From positions 83,063-147,062 of the forward strand of contig NZ_CP031149.1 of the NCBI RefSeq assembly GCF_003342675.1: a stretch of DNA of 64,000 bases, given 5' to 3'. Both the position numbers and the translations under genes were made by a program. This DNA is from Haloplanus rubicundus. Its GTDB lineage: Archaea; Halobacteriota; Halobacteria; Halobacteriales; Haloferacaceae. The notes beneath the pieces are model-generated. The model saw only the letters and a program-made list of their open reading frames with translations, had not been told where the DNA came from and did no database searches. Shown one piece after another: positions 52,828 through 61,462 of the stretch (the first letter of the stretch is position 1; every line of letters starts with the position of its first letter).

Positions 52828-53784
52828 TCATTCGGCCGTTAAATCAAGTACCAGCTTCCCGCGTACATGGCCTTCTGCACTCTTATCGAGTGCCTCCTGT
52901 GCTTTGGAGAGTGGATAGCTGCCACTGATAGTGGGTTTGAGAACCCCACGCTCAACCCGGTCAGTCACTGACTGGAGTGTCGCCGGGTCTGACTCGGTAA
53001 GCACATCGAAAAACCAGACTTTCACGTCGTGTTCGGCTTGGAATCGTTCGATAGTATCCGCTGCTGGCTGATCAGGAAGTGTGACAATCACGCCCCCTGA
53101 CTGAGCAACCTCAACCGACCGTTCGAGAACCTCACCACCGATAGAATCCAACACGATGTCGACATCGTCGATAACGTCCTCAAACCGCCCTTCTCGGTAG
53201 TTGACAAATTCATCGATACCGAGGCGTCTGAGAAACTGTTCGTTTCGCCCGGATGCAGTACCAATTACATGTGCACCGGTATTCGTTGCGAACTGGACGG
53301 CCATATGGCCGACACCACCGGCGGCGGCGTGGACGAGAACGCGTTGCCCAGTATCGAGTTCGCTCGCCTGATACAGCGCGTGGAAGGCAGTCTGGCCTGC
53401 CATCGGAAGACCCGCAGCCTCGGTATGCGAGAGTGACGGCGGCTTTGCTGTGACTTCATCCACAGTCATCGTGGTGAATTCAGCGAACGTTCCGCCAGCA
53501 CCAGGCAACCGAACCATGCCACAAACGGCGTCTTCCGGTTCGAACTCCGTTACGTCCGCCCCAACAGATTCGACGACGCCCGAGAGTTCCCAGCCGGGAA
53601 TCCACGGCAGCGGTTCGTCGCGTAACTCCGGGAGGATGCCACGACAGATGAGCCAGTCCAGTGGATTCACGCCAGCTGCGTGTACGCGCACCAGTAGTTC
53701 GTCGTTGTCAGGCTTTGGACGTGGCACACTTTCGTAAGTCAGCGCGTCTGTTCCGTCGGTTTCTGTGAGCTGAATCGTTTTCAT
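52828..53784 (-). CDS. NADPH:quinone-type zinc-independent oxidoreductase (MDR family)
   Basis: 318 residues from ATG 53784. GroES-like N-terminus (VRVHAAGVNPLDWLICRG, IPGWELSGVVESVG) and Rossmann domain (VLVHAAAGGVGHMAVQFA) of quinone oxidoreductase-like medium-chain reductases. The alcohol dehydrogenase zinc ligands are absent. Probably detoxifies quinones or enones. Starts 1 nt after the FMN reductase stop. Confidence 0.85.
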   Translation of the reverse strand: MKTIQLTETDGTDALTYESVPRPKPDNDELLVRVHAAGVNPLDWLICRGILPELRDEPLPWIPGWELSGVVESVGADVTEFEPEDAVCGMVRLPGAGGTFAEFTTMTVDEVTAKPPSLSHTEAAGLPMAGQTAFHALYQASELDTGQRVLVHAAAGGVGHMAVQFATNTGAHVIGTASGRNEQFLRRLGIDEFVNYREGRFEDVIDDVDIVLDSIGGEVLERSVEVAQSGGVIVTLPDQPAADTIERFQAEHDVKVWFFDVLTESDPATLQSVTDRVERGVLKPTISGSYPLSKAQEALDKSAEGHVRGKLVLDLTAE

Positions 53785-53785
53785 A

Positions 53786-54385
53786 TTAGTCGTCTGCCTC
53801 GCAGTCGGTCGTATGGACAACTGACTGTTGGTTCGGTTTCGGATGAGTCGAAACGCCTGCATAAACAACGAGTTCTTGCCCCAATCGGCGCGTCCGCTCG
53901 GCGACATCTGAGTCGCTGATACCATCGTCGGTGATCAATGCGTGCGAGTTGGGAATCGCAACCTCCGTCGGTAAAGTCCAGGCACGAAGCGTTCGGCTGA
54001 CAGTTCGAAGGTGGGTAAGTGCCGAGCCAGGAAACTCCCCCGCTGCAACTTCGAGCAAACCGACAGTCTTTCCCTCAAATTCGTCACGGCCACAGTAGTC
54101 AAGCGCATTCTTGAGTGTCCCAGAGTAGGACCCGTGGTAATTGGGCGTCCCGAGCAGGACGCTATCAGCCTCACTAATGGTTTTCTGAAGGGCCTCAGCG
54201 TCCGGGATCGCTGTGTTGACAGCATTCAAACTCGGTAAGTCGTAGGACCGCAGATCTACGAATTCCGTCGTCGCACCTGCCTCCTCTGCGGCTATGAGGG
54301 ATACATTCGTGGCGATACGTGTCCGACTTTCGTCACGCAAACTGCCACAAATTGCAACCACGTGTGGGGTGCTTCGGTTTGTCAT
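53786..54385 (-). CDS. NADPH-dependent FMN reductase
   Basis: 199 residues from ATG 54385. Flavodoxin-like fold: VAICGSLRDESRTRIATNVS, then LLGTPNYHGSYSGTLKNALD, the FMN phosphate and ring loops. Reduces flavin or quinones. First gene of the two-gene redox operon in the R7-R3 module. Confidence 0.85.
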   Translation of the reverse strand: MTNRSTPHVVAICGSLRDESRTRIATNVSLIAAEEAGATTEFVDLRSYDLPSLNAVNTAIPDAEALQKTISEADSVLLGTPNYHGSYSGTLKNALDYCGRDEFEGKTVGLLEVAAGEFPGSALTHLRTVSRTLRAWTLPTEVAIPNSHALITDDGISDSDVAERTRRLGQELVVYAGVSTHPKPNQQSVVHTTDCEADD

Positions 54386-54515
54386 CAGCACTAGAAAGAG
54401 TATGCCGACAGAAAAACCATTCCTAATCTGATATTTTGTAGCGTGATTTGCAAAAGCAAATTTTAGCAACTTGATCCCACTACTCTGATGTGGTCAACTT
54501 CTGCTAGTCATTATG

Positions 54516-54546
54516 AGCGATTCGCGCGCTGCATCTTGCATGCGGT
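54516..54546 (-). repeat. Module-boundary repeat R3
   Basis: Reverse complement of TGCAAGATGCAGCGCGCGAA then TCGC. Right boundary of the redox module, 70 nt after the 54616 gene's 3' end. Confidence 0.55.
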
Positions 54547-54615
54547 GCGAGAAACCTCTATTACCTGATATCTGAAGAGACAGGACAATCGCATTAACCG
54601 ACAGTTGACGAACCA

Positions 54616-56220
54616 TTACAGGTAGTCATTCAGCGTTTCGTAGGCGTCCTCGGGATACTGATTTGGTTCGGCGACCCCCCAAAGCACCCCCTTGACGGCG
54701 GCCTTCGGGTACACTCCGTCCTCGATGTGTTCACAGAGGATCGTGAGATTCCGCGTCGAGAGCGTGGGCCAGGACTCGTTCTCCCGGGTCTGGTGGGCGA
54801 ACTGGACGATCTTCTTGAGCGTCGGTCGGTCCACAACGGGTTCACCGTTGTTCACCTGCCTATCGAGCGTATCCACTTCTTCCTCGACATCCTGAATGTA
54901 GGGCTGCTCGAACGAGCGGAAGCGGCCTCTCGTTGCCGAGTTCATCGGCTCCGAATCCCGGTACTCGCGTGTCGGCGGATTCATAGTGATGACCATTCGA
55001 GCCGACGGGTGCGGCTCGACGAGTTCACCGTGGCTCTTCACCAGGAGTGTCCCCTCGTTCAGGAGTTGATGTAACGCAATAGCAGCGCCAGCCTGCATGA
55101 CGGGGAACTCGTTGATGACGATCGTATCGCCGTTCAGAAGGCCCTGTTTCACGGCGCCGTTGCGAGGAACGATGACGTCGCCATCCGGGACGAGCGGGCC
55201 GAAGAGGTCTTCGGGTTCGGTCGCTCGGTCGACATCGATTGACTGGTAGCCCCGGTTTGTCTTGTGGCACAGATACTTGAGAAGGTAATTCTTCCCCGAC
55301 CCACGCGGCCCGACCACCCGAATCGGGACGAGGCCACGAGCGAGTTTCTTCGCGATGAGTTCATCGAGGGGGAGCTGGAAGCGTGGGTCGATGGGGACGG
55401 CTGGTGGGACGACCTCGCCGTTGTCGTCGACCGGGAGCGCGTCATAGGCTGCGTCGGGGTGAGTCGCGGCCTTCGGGACGCTCGGGTAGTCGGGATCGTC
55501 GAGGATGTGCAGGCCTGTGGGGACAGGACTCCCGGCATTGCGGCCGATGTCGGAAACGTACATTCCTCGCTCGTCTTCGGGCTCCCACCCCTCGGAGCGG
55601 TACAGAGGTTCTCCGACGGAATCCGTGACGAGCGAGAGGTCGGTGACGCGAGCGGCAGCCCGTTCGGTGTCGGGATCGATCCGTTGGCCGTAGTAGGTGG
55701 CGGCGTTCTTCGCAAGCCGGAGTCCAACGGGGACATGCGTGGCGGCCTCTTTGAGGAGGTTCTCGGCGCGGCTCTCGGTGAGCGTGCTGGTGAGGCCGGC
55801 GATGTGGTCAACGCTGGCGTCCGCAAGCGTCGCAAAATCGTCGTACCCGGCGTCTTGGAGGGCGTCGTTAATCGTGTCGGTCACGACGCTGATCTCGCGG
55901 AAGTCAACGTCGGTGTCTTGCCGGAGTTCGCCGAAGGCATCGGTGATGACCCTGGGTTCGGTCCCCTGTGGTGAAACGCCGGTGATGGTGGCGTTCCCGC
56001 CCGAAGAGCGATTTAGCGTGTAGATGCCGGCGTCCTCCCCCTCGTCGATGAGGTCGGCGGCGTCCTGGTCGGAGAGGTCGACGTAGTCGGACACTCGTAG
56101 CGCCACTCGCTCGACAGGGACGTTGCCTCCTTCACGTTGGAGGAGTCGGTTCACGAGGTGTGAGAGGACAACCTGGCCTTCGGGAGTGGTGTCGCCACTC
56201 GCGGTGGATGCTGAGGACAT
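54616..56220 (-). CDS. MoxR/CbbQ-like AAA+ ATPase
   Basis: 534 residues. The N-terminal 230 are helical with a helix-hairpin-helix-like stretch (DDFATLADASVDHIAGLTST). The AAA+ core has Walker A GPRGSGKN (304-311), Walker B TIVINEF, sensor 1 MVITMNPP and an arginine-finger region SATRGRFRSF. It resembles MoxR/CbbQ ATPases that work with VWA proteins. The VWA partner is at 48752-51559, separated now by the redox module. Leader L12 precedes it. Confidence 0.82.
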   Translation of the reverse strand: MSSASTASGDTTPEGQVVLSHLVNRLLQREGGNVPVERVALRVSDYVDLSDQDAADLIDEGEDAGIYTLNRSSGGNATITGVSPQGTEPRVITDAFGELRQDTDVDFREISVVTDTINDALQDAGYDDFATLADASVDHIAGLTSTLTESRAENLLKEAATHVPVGLRLAKNAATYYGQRIDPDTERAAARVTDLSLVTDSVGEPLYRSEGWEPEDERGMYVSDIGRNAGSPVPTGLHILDDPDYPSVPKAATHPDAAYDALPVDDNGEVVPPAVPIDPRFQLPLDELIAKKLARGLVPIRVVGPRGSGKNYLLKYLCHKTNRGYQSIDVDRATEPEDLFGPLVPDGDVIVPRNGAVKQGLLNGDTIVINEFPVMQAGAAIALHQLLNEGTLLVKSHGELVEPHPSARMVITMNPPTREYRDSEPMNSATRGRFRSFEQPYIQDVEEEVDTLDRQVNNGEPVVDRPTLKKIVQFAHQTRENESWPTLSTRNLTILCEHIEDGVYPKAAVKGVLWGVAEPNQYPEDAYETLNDYL

Positions 56221-56259
56221 GAGTTCTGGTGGTCGAGGCGTTCTGTCTGGGCCTTTCCA

Positions 56260-56288
56260 GCCCCTTCACCTGTCGGGGGGCGACAAAA
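56260..56288 (-). promoter_or_regulatory. TTTGTCG hairpin leader, copy L12
   Basis: Minus strand TTTTGTC then stem GCCCC/GGGGC around CCGACAGGTGAA. A 6-bp dyad GACCGT-gca-ACGGTC at 56307-56321 lies just upstream. Confidence 0.6.
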
Positions 56289-56404
56289 TGGCGTTCCACC
56301 GTCAGAGACCGTGCAACGGTCGGTGTCTAGAATCGAGTTCCGAATAGAGAAACGAGGTACGGCTCTCGATTATTACTCCATTCGTCTGATTGTTGAAAGA
56401 GTGG

Positions 56405-56938
56405 TTACCCAGAAAACGGGTATCTGTCCTCAACGGCATCAGCGAAATCGAACGCCTCAACCAGTTGAACGTGGTTCTCGTAGCCGTGTTGAGAAAGTGC
56501 TCGCTCAATCCCTCGGAATGCGGCCCTGTCGTTCGTGTAGATCGCTACCGAGTTCGTGCGTCCATCTTCCAAGAGCGTCGCAGCTGCCCCACCCACTTCT
56601 GCATCAGCTTGCTCTATCGTATGCTCGGGACGGCCGGTAGCAGCGGAGATGTAGTGTCGGACCATGTCCATCGTGGCCGAAACGACGGGATTCGAGTACT
56701 CAACGTCATCCAGAATCTGCACCCAGCCGGCTTCTATCGCATCGTCAATTGGCGGGTGGCTGTGGGGATAGGAGTCCGGCGTGAGTTCTTCGTACACTCG
56801 CTGCGGGACCAAGAGAACGACATCGTGTTCGGTCACCGCCCGTTCGAGGAGGTCAATCGTATCGTGACGCTCGAAGCGAATGAAGAGATTTGCGTCGATG
56901 AGGTAGCTCTCGACATCGGGAAAGAGGTGTTCCGACAC
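56405..56938 (-). CDS. PIN-domain protein, probable toxin
   Basis: 177 residues. PIN pattern: SYLIDANLFIRFERHDTIDL at the start, VPQRVYEEL, and a C-terminal YTNDRAAF. Nearly adjacent to the HTH gene upstream (5 nt). PIN ribonucleases paired with a DNA-binding partner are typical type II toxin-antitoxin systems. Confidence 0.75.
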   Translation of the reverse strand: MSEHLFPDVESYLIDANLFIRFERHDTIDLLERAVTEHDVVLLVPQRVYEELTPDSYPHSHPPIDDAIEAGWVQILDDVEYSNPVVSATMDMVRHYISAATGRPEHTIEQADAEVGGAAATLLEDGRTNSVAIYTNDRAAFRGIERALSQHGYENHVQLVEAFDFADAVEDRYPFSG

Positions 56939-56943
56939 GGTTG

Positions 56944-57531
56944 CTACTCGTCGATTTGCTCGTCAACGTCTGCGTCCAACGCCTCGATATCGAGGTCAGT
57001 CGAGATATCGTCCTCCACATCAACGATAATCTCTTGGAGTTCCTGGAGGATTGTTTCGGCTTCAAGGACCGGGATCTCCTGCTCCCGAGCCATAATCCGG
57101 GCAGTCATCTCCGATTCCGCGTATGCCCGTGCGTACTCGATGGCCGTCGCCAGACCGCTGATTCCGTGGCGGTCGATGTAGAGTTCGATATTCTCGTTCG
57201 AATCGCGTTGAGCTAGGGCGACGAGGAGCGTCGGGGTGATTTGAAACGTCCCCTCATCTGTCTGAATGGTCATATTGACCCGTCGAGCGCGGTAGCGGTG
57301 TGGCTGAGAGTCCGTCACGCGTTCGAGGACACCGATCTCAACGAGGTGCTTGACGTCCTCGTAAACCGTCGTTTTGGAACTCGCAGACCGGCTTGCGAGT
57401 TCCTCGACAGTGGGGGTATCGAGTTCGAGTACCCGGCCGTATAGACGGGCCAATCGTTCGTTCTGGATCACGTCAGAGACAGCCAGCATCGTATCCAACG
57501 GGTGCGAACCCGAGACAGCAGATTTGGCCAT
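56944..57531 (-). CDS. HTH regulator/antitoxin partner of the PIN protein
   Basis: 195 residues. A winged helix (RLYGRVLELDTPTVEELASR, SKTTVYEDVKHLVEIGVLER) and a long helical C-terminus (EAETILQELQEIIVDVEDDI) that could cover the PIN active site. Usual role: antitoxin and autorepressor. Confidence 0.72.
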   Translation of the reverse strand: MAKSAVSGSHPLDTMLAVSDVIQNERLARLYGRVLELDTPTVEELASRSASSKTTVYEDVKHLVEIGVLERVTDSQPHRYRARRVNMTIQTDEGTFQITPTLLVALAQRDSNENIELYIDRHGISGLATAIEYARAYAESEMTARIMAREQEIPVLEAETILQELQEIIVDVEDDISTDLDIEALDADVDEQIDE

Positions 57532-58585
57532 GTATTTTAATTTCCGCGGAATACATAAATTTGTATCGGTGGGCTAAGTGGTGCTTCCAACCGTTGATTG
57601 AGGGGTTTGTTATACAGAATCGAAGAGAATGCCTGCGGCTTAGCCGCAGGATGAATCCGACACCTCGGAATCAATCCGCGTTCGACGGGCGAGAACAGAG
57701 TGATTCTGCCTCGTCCTACGATGGCGGCATGCCCGCCCCAAGCAATCAAACAGTAATCGGAACCAGTCAATAACCGGCGAACCCTCACAGGGTTCGGCCG
57801 GCGTTGACTGTTGTAAGTAGACGCAAAGTAACTCCGAGTCTGTTGACCCCCCCTCGACTCTCGCCAGGCACAAACAACCACGAGGGTCGAACGAGTTCGA
57901 GGATAGGAGTACCGGGGGCTTGGCACTCCCAACAGTCCAACCCGCGACAGACCGCGAGCATCCTCACGGATTCTCACTGTTTGGATGCTCGGTGGGACTG
58001 GAAACCTGAAATCTCCAACACTCAGGATTCCTCCGCATGAACGCGGAGGAGGATGTCAATCCTCAAACCGGAGAAGAGACTCATTATTTGATAGAACCGC
58101 CGTGTAAGAGGTAGAGGGTGCAGTCAGCAAGAGTCACGTCCTATTCTGATTTCTGTCTTTCTCACCGTATTCCGAAAGAGACCAGGCCATCGTAGCGGTG
58201 GGTCATGTACTGCGGTGCAGGGCGCTAAAACCTCGCGCTGAAGCGCGGGGATACAGCGCCCGTCTTCGTTTACTTTCACTGTGCATGGCGAAGGTTCACA
58301 TCCCATCGCGTCATACCCAGGGATGTGCGCGGAAAACTGGCAGTTGACTCGGTGTTTGCCACGGCGAGAGCCGAAATCAAAACAGTGAGCCGACCGCGCC
58401 GACCGACACAAAACAACCAGATAACTCGCTACCCCACGCCGGGGACGAGTATCGGTAGCGTGGCACTGCCAGTGCCGTCGGTCACAAACCTTAGATTCCC
58501 AACCATCGGAATTGACCGGAGCAACATCGGAACCTCGGGAAGCGTCGCCCTTTAGAGCGGCGAGGATGTCACAGTCTGGCAGCTT
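57532..58585. other. Gene-free IS200/IS605 debris region
   Basis: No convincing gene over 1 kb. Hairpins typical of IS200/IS605 ends occur at 57632-57650 (CCTGCGGC/GCCGCAGG), 58030-58049 (CCTCCGC/GCGGAGG then AGGATGTCA), 58231-58250 (CGCGCT/AGCGCG) and 58542-58562 (then GAGGATGTCA). Module repeat R8 is at 58101-58131. Confidence 0.5.
58101..58131 (+). repeat. Module-boundary repeat R8
   Basis: CGTGTAAGAGGTAGAGGGTG then CAGTCAGCAAG. Left boundary of the HalOD1/Bat regulator module; R5 at the right. Confidence 0.55.
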
Positions 58586-58885
58586 TCACCGGTCGTGACC
58601 ATGTTTGAACAGCGACTGGCCCTCATCAAAGCATGGCCCTCGCCTCACTGTCTCTTCGCGTCGGTCAAACTCAATCACTCCGGCAGCCTGTAACTCGGGC
58701 AGATGGACATGGTGGAGTTCATACACGAGCGTGACGTACTCCTCAGAGGAGAGCGCTTCCCCATCCTGAAGAATCGGCGTCGCATCTGTCGCCTCCTCTG
58801 CTGCTACAGCAGCCACCACTCGTTGCTGTTGCTTCCACAGCACAGTCCGGAAGTCCTCATGATCCGAAGTGGCCTGCCCACTCAT
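58586..58885 (-). CDS. DUF7344-like winged-helix protein
   Basis: 99 residues from ATG 58885. EEYVTLVYELHHVHLPELQAAGVIEFDRRE is the DUF7344-type helix-turn-helix found in many haloarchaeal regulators; split here: EEYVTLVYELHHVHLPEL and QAAGVIEFDRRE. A sister protein is encoded at 61025-61378 in the neighbouring module. Confidence 0.68.
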   Translation of the reverse strand: MSGQATSDHEDFRTVLWKQQQRVVAAVAAEEATDATPILQDGEALSSEEYVTLVYELHHVHLPELQAAGVIEFDRREETVRRGPCFDEGQSLFKHGHDR

Positions 58886-59030
58886 CTCCAGTTGTCCCTC
58901 CAATCTTAAAGTTCTCGGACCCACACTCCGGGCACGTTTCCTGATACCGAATAACATTCGCACCGGACGTCCGTTTCCGGCCGATTCGAAACGTTCCACA
59001 GTCAGCACATACAATGCGATACGGAAGCAT
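58857..59030 (-). CDS. Short zinc-ribbon protein
   Basis: 57 residues from ATG 59030, ending inside the DUF7344 gene (29-nt overlap). It has two CxxC pairs, VCADCGTF and TCPECGSENFKI, the classic small zinc ribbon of haloarchaea. Overlap coupling to the regulator suggests joint function. Too short to stand out by length alone, but the Cys spacing is convincing. Confidence 0.65.
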   Translation of the reverse strand: MLPYRIVCADCGTFRIGRKRTSGANVIRYQETCPECGSENFKIGGTTGDEWAGHFGS

Positions 59031-59039
59031 TGGTGCCGC

Positions 59040-59351
59040 CTATGCGTTCTCGGTGGGGTCAGCCTCGATACTGCCGTCACCGAACACTGTGACCTCGAAC
59101 CCCTCGTAGCAGAATGAAATGCTATCAACGGTACCATGGCCGGTAAATGTCTCCGTAGCCAGTTCGTCAAGTGATCCTGTGTCAATAACAGACTGGAGTG
59201 GTGTCAGGTTCAGTGGATCTCGACCAAGAGCCGTTGAAACCACAGCAACGACCGCTAAACTTGCCGAATCGCGCGTACTGTTGTACGTAGCTCGGAAGTA
59301 TTCGCCCTCCGCATCGAATTCAGTGGTGCTCAGTATAGTACTCAAGGACAT
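59040..59351 (-). CDS. HalOD1 output-domain protein
   Basis: 103 residues. The HalOD1 pattern SASLAVVAVVSTALGRDPLN, LTPLQSVIDTGSLDELA and ISFCYEGFEVTVFGDGSIE. HalOD1 domains act as outputs of haloarchaeal signalling. Third protein of a small regulatory cluster. Confidence 0.78.
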   Translation of the reverse strand: MSLSTILSTTEFDAEGEYFRATYNSTRDSASLAVVAVVSTALGRDPLNLTPLQSVIDTGSLDELATETFTGHGTVDSISFCYEGFEVTVFGDGSIEADPTENA

Positions 59352-59398
59352 TACTCCGGGGGAGGAGTCCCAACGGCCTAAGGAGTCAGGCTGACTGG

Positions 59399-60748
59399 TC
59401 AGCGTGCAGCTTTCCCCGACACATCGAACAGCTGCTCTAAGACGGTTTCCTCAGCCAACCGGAGGTGTTGATTGAAGGTTTGACGAGTGATCCCCAGCCT
59501 CTCGGCGAGTTCGTCACCGGTGCTCTTCCGAGGCGTCTCGAAATATCCTCCATAATATGCCGTCCGCAATGAAGTGAGCTGCCGTTCGGTAAGCACGTCT
59601 TCGACGATGTCGTAGAGGAGCCGCGGCGAGTACTGGAGTTCCTGTGACTCTAATCGGATATCCGGATACACCTTCCGGGCGGCCTGTACGGCCGTCCTCG
59701 ATTCCACATCTCCTGGCACTTCAGCCGTGAGGAGCGGGCCTGCAGCACCGTTAGTCTGGAACAGGGATTTTACCTGCCCCCCCAACTCTGCAAAGACTAG
59801 CGATATGGTCGGCGCCTCGATGTGGACCTCAACCCGGCACTCACCGGCGCTCGACTGAAGCAGTTGGGTGTCTTCAACATCGTACAGTTGTCCGAACACG
59901 TCGATCAACTCCTTTGCCGAAATGCCCCTCCCGGTGATGTACTTGAGGGCCGACCCGTCTTGGAGTCGAACGACTTCGTCAACGTCGATGCGCATGTCAC
60001 CATCAGCTACGTCGAGCAGCGGGGTGAATAACTGCTTGGAAGAGAGTTCGAGCACCCGGCGTTTATCGCTCGTCAGCTTGTCCTCGCGCTCTTTCAACTG
60101 GGTTGTATCCTCGAATCCCACGACGATATATTCAACTTCGCCGTCTTTACTCAAGACGGGTGCCGAATTGCTCGACAGCCAGCGTTCGGTTCCGCTCGGG
60201 AGGTCGATCCAGTGTTCGAAGCCGTAATCGGGTTCTTTCGTCTTCAGGACGCGAGTCACGGGGTGCTCGTCCTCACTGACAGGCGTGCCGTCGTCGTAAT
60301 AGATCTTCCACTCCGGCTGGCGGTAGGTTCGAGAGGTAATCTCGTCACGCTCCAGTTCAAGCGTTTCTTCAGCCCGTTGATTCGCGAAGGAAATCTGCCC
60401 GGACGGCTCGACCACCACGATGCTGATCGGACTGGCTTCAAGGATTTTCTCGATAATCGTACGCTCGGCGTTGCTCAGCGTCGGCGTCGCGTGGATATTG
60501 GTCGCGTTTACCGACGATCCTTCATCTGGATGGGATCGCCACCAGACCCGGGCGTTAGCACCTGTTTTCTTAGTTTTCAACTCACCATTGCTCGCCAACT
60601 TCTCTAGACGTTTGTAGACGGTACGTCGAGCCGCGTCGAGCGAGTTTACCACCTCTGGAGTCGTGAGTGGCTCAGCGGGGTCGTCGCGTCGGTCGAAGAC
60701 GGCCAGCGTTTCGGCATAGACATCCCCGGAAGAACCCGATGATGACAT
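59399..60748 (-). CDS. HTH-PAS-Bat-type transcriptional regulator
   Basis: 449 residues from ATG 60748. The N-terminal winged helix (PEVVNSLDAARRTVYKRLEK) precedes a PAS domain (ISIVVVEPSGQISFANQRAE) with VGFEDTTQLKERE. A GAF/Bat-type middle follows, and the C-terminus is the HTH_10 helix-turn-helix (LTERQLTSLRTAYYGGYFET, ELAERLGITRQTFNQHLR). This is the bacterio-opsin activator family, sensing redox or light in other members. Confidence 0.83.
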   Translation of the reverse strand: MSSSGSSGDVYAETLAVFDRRDDPAEPLTTPEVVNSLDAARRTVYKRLEKLASNGELKTKKTGANARVWWRSHPDEGSSVNATNIHATPTLSNAERTIIEKILEASPISIVVVEPSGQISFANQRAEETLELERDEITSRTYRQPEWKIYYDDGTPVSEDEHPVTRVLKTKEPDYGFEHWIDLPSGTERWLSSNSAPVLSKDGEVEYIVVGFEDTTQLKEREDKLTSDKRRVLELSSKQLFTPLLDVADGDMRIDVDEVVRLQDGSALKYITGRGISAKELIDVFGQLYDVEDTQLLQSSAGECRVEVHIEAPTISLVFAELGGQVKSLFQTNGAAGPLLTAEVPGDVESRTAVQAARKVYPDIRLESQELQYSPRLLYDIVEDVLTERQLTSLRTAYYGGYFETPRKSTGDELAERLGITRQTFNQHLRLAEETVLEQLFDVSGKAAR

Positions 60749-60852
60749 ACACGTCTTAGGGCAAGGCACGCTATAGCGATTCCGTCGATAGAACTACGGA
60801 ACTGATAATTTCATCCGGGTCGCTCCCTGTAGACGGTTGGCGATTTTCTTAT

Positions 60853-60882
60853 GAGAGATACGCGCTCATTATTTAGCACCAC
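60853..60882 (-). repeat. Module-boundary repeat R5
   Basis: GAGATACGCGCTCATTATTT then AGCACC. Right boundary of the R8 module, 34 bp before R9, with opposite orientation. Confidence 0.5.
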
Positions 60883-60916
60883 CTGAGTGAGCTGCCGAAG
60901 TACTGTCAGGAATGCC

Positions 60917-60945
60917 GTGCTAAATCTAGAGGGTGAAGTTAGCAC
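60917..60945 (+). repeat. Module-boundary hairpin repeat R9
   Basis: GTGCTAA, 15 nt (ATCTAGAGGGTGAAG), TTAGCAC. The stem bases differ from other copies but still pair. Left boundary of the last module. Confidence 0.6.
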
Positions 60946-61024
60946 GTAGGCTCCGGCAGAAAGGGGATAGTCCCCGGCGTCAATCCAGTCTTGTTATCGT
61001 AGGTCAGCATGCTAGACCGGAGTT

Positions 61025-61378
61025 TCAGTCTAATGCTCGTTTTTTCTCGCCTGCAGATGGTGACGGTATCATACTTGGATCTGTCAACTCAGCTGGCAAC
61101 TGTGAGCCCAGTGTAGTCAGCCTAACCAGATTCTGATGTGAGTCCAACGTGAGAACTCCTGTTTCCACCAACTTCGGGAGATGCACGTGGTGAAGTCTAA
61201 TCCTCATCGCGTCGGGTTTCTCCTTAGCAGAGCCATTCTCCCGCTTGAGAAGGTGCTGTGCCACCTCCTCGAATTGCGCCACTTGCACGTCTTTGAGGTA
61301 ACGGAGCAACTCACGCCTCTCGCCACAGGCCAGTGCAGCATAGATCTCATCCCATTCCGCGCGGTCAACGGTTACCAT
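61025..61378 (-). CDS. DUF7344-like winged-helix protein
   Basis: 117 residues. EIYAALACGERRELLRYLKD, RIRLHHVHLPKLVETGVLTL: haloarchaeal DUF7344-type HTH. Pairs with the Bat-type regulator upstream at 61463, as its sister gene pairs with a Bat-type gene in the adjacent module, so the two modules look like divergent relatives. Confidence 0.75.
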   Translation of the reverse strand: MVTVDRAEWDEIYAALACGERRELLRYLKDVQVAQFEEVAQHLLKRENGSAKEKPDAMRIRLHHVHLPKLVETGVLTLDSHQNLVRLTTLGSQLPAELTDPSMIPSPSAGEKKRALD

Positions 61379-61462
61379 TATATGGAAGATCGATGCAGCC
61401 TCTACTAACCCTTTGCCTGTTATATAAGTCAGTATAAGTACCTCTGCAAGATGAAAACGCCT

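Noticed and set aside
58325..58555. 76-codon plus-strand frame in the IS debris region
   Set aside because: No recognisable motif, lies between IS-type hairpins, and shows no ribosome-binding site or promoter.
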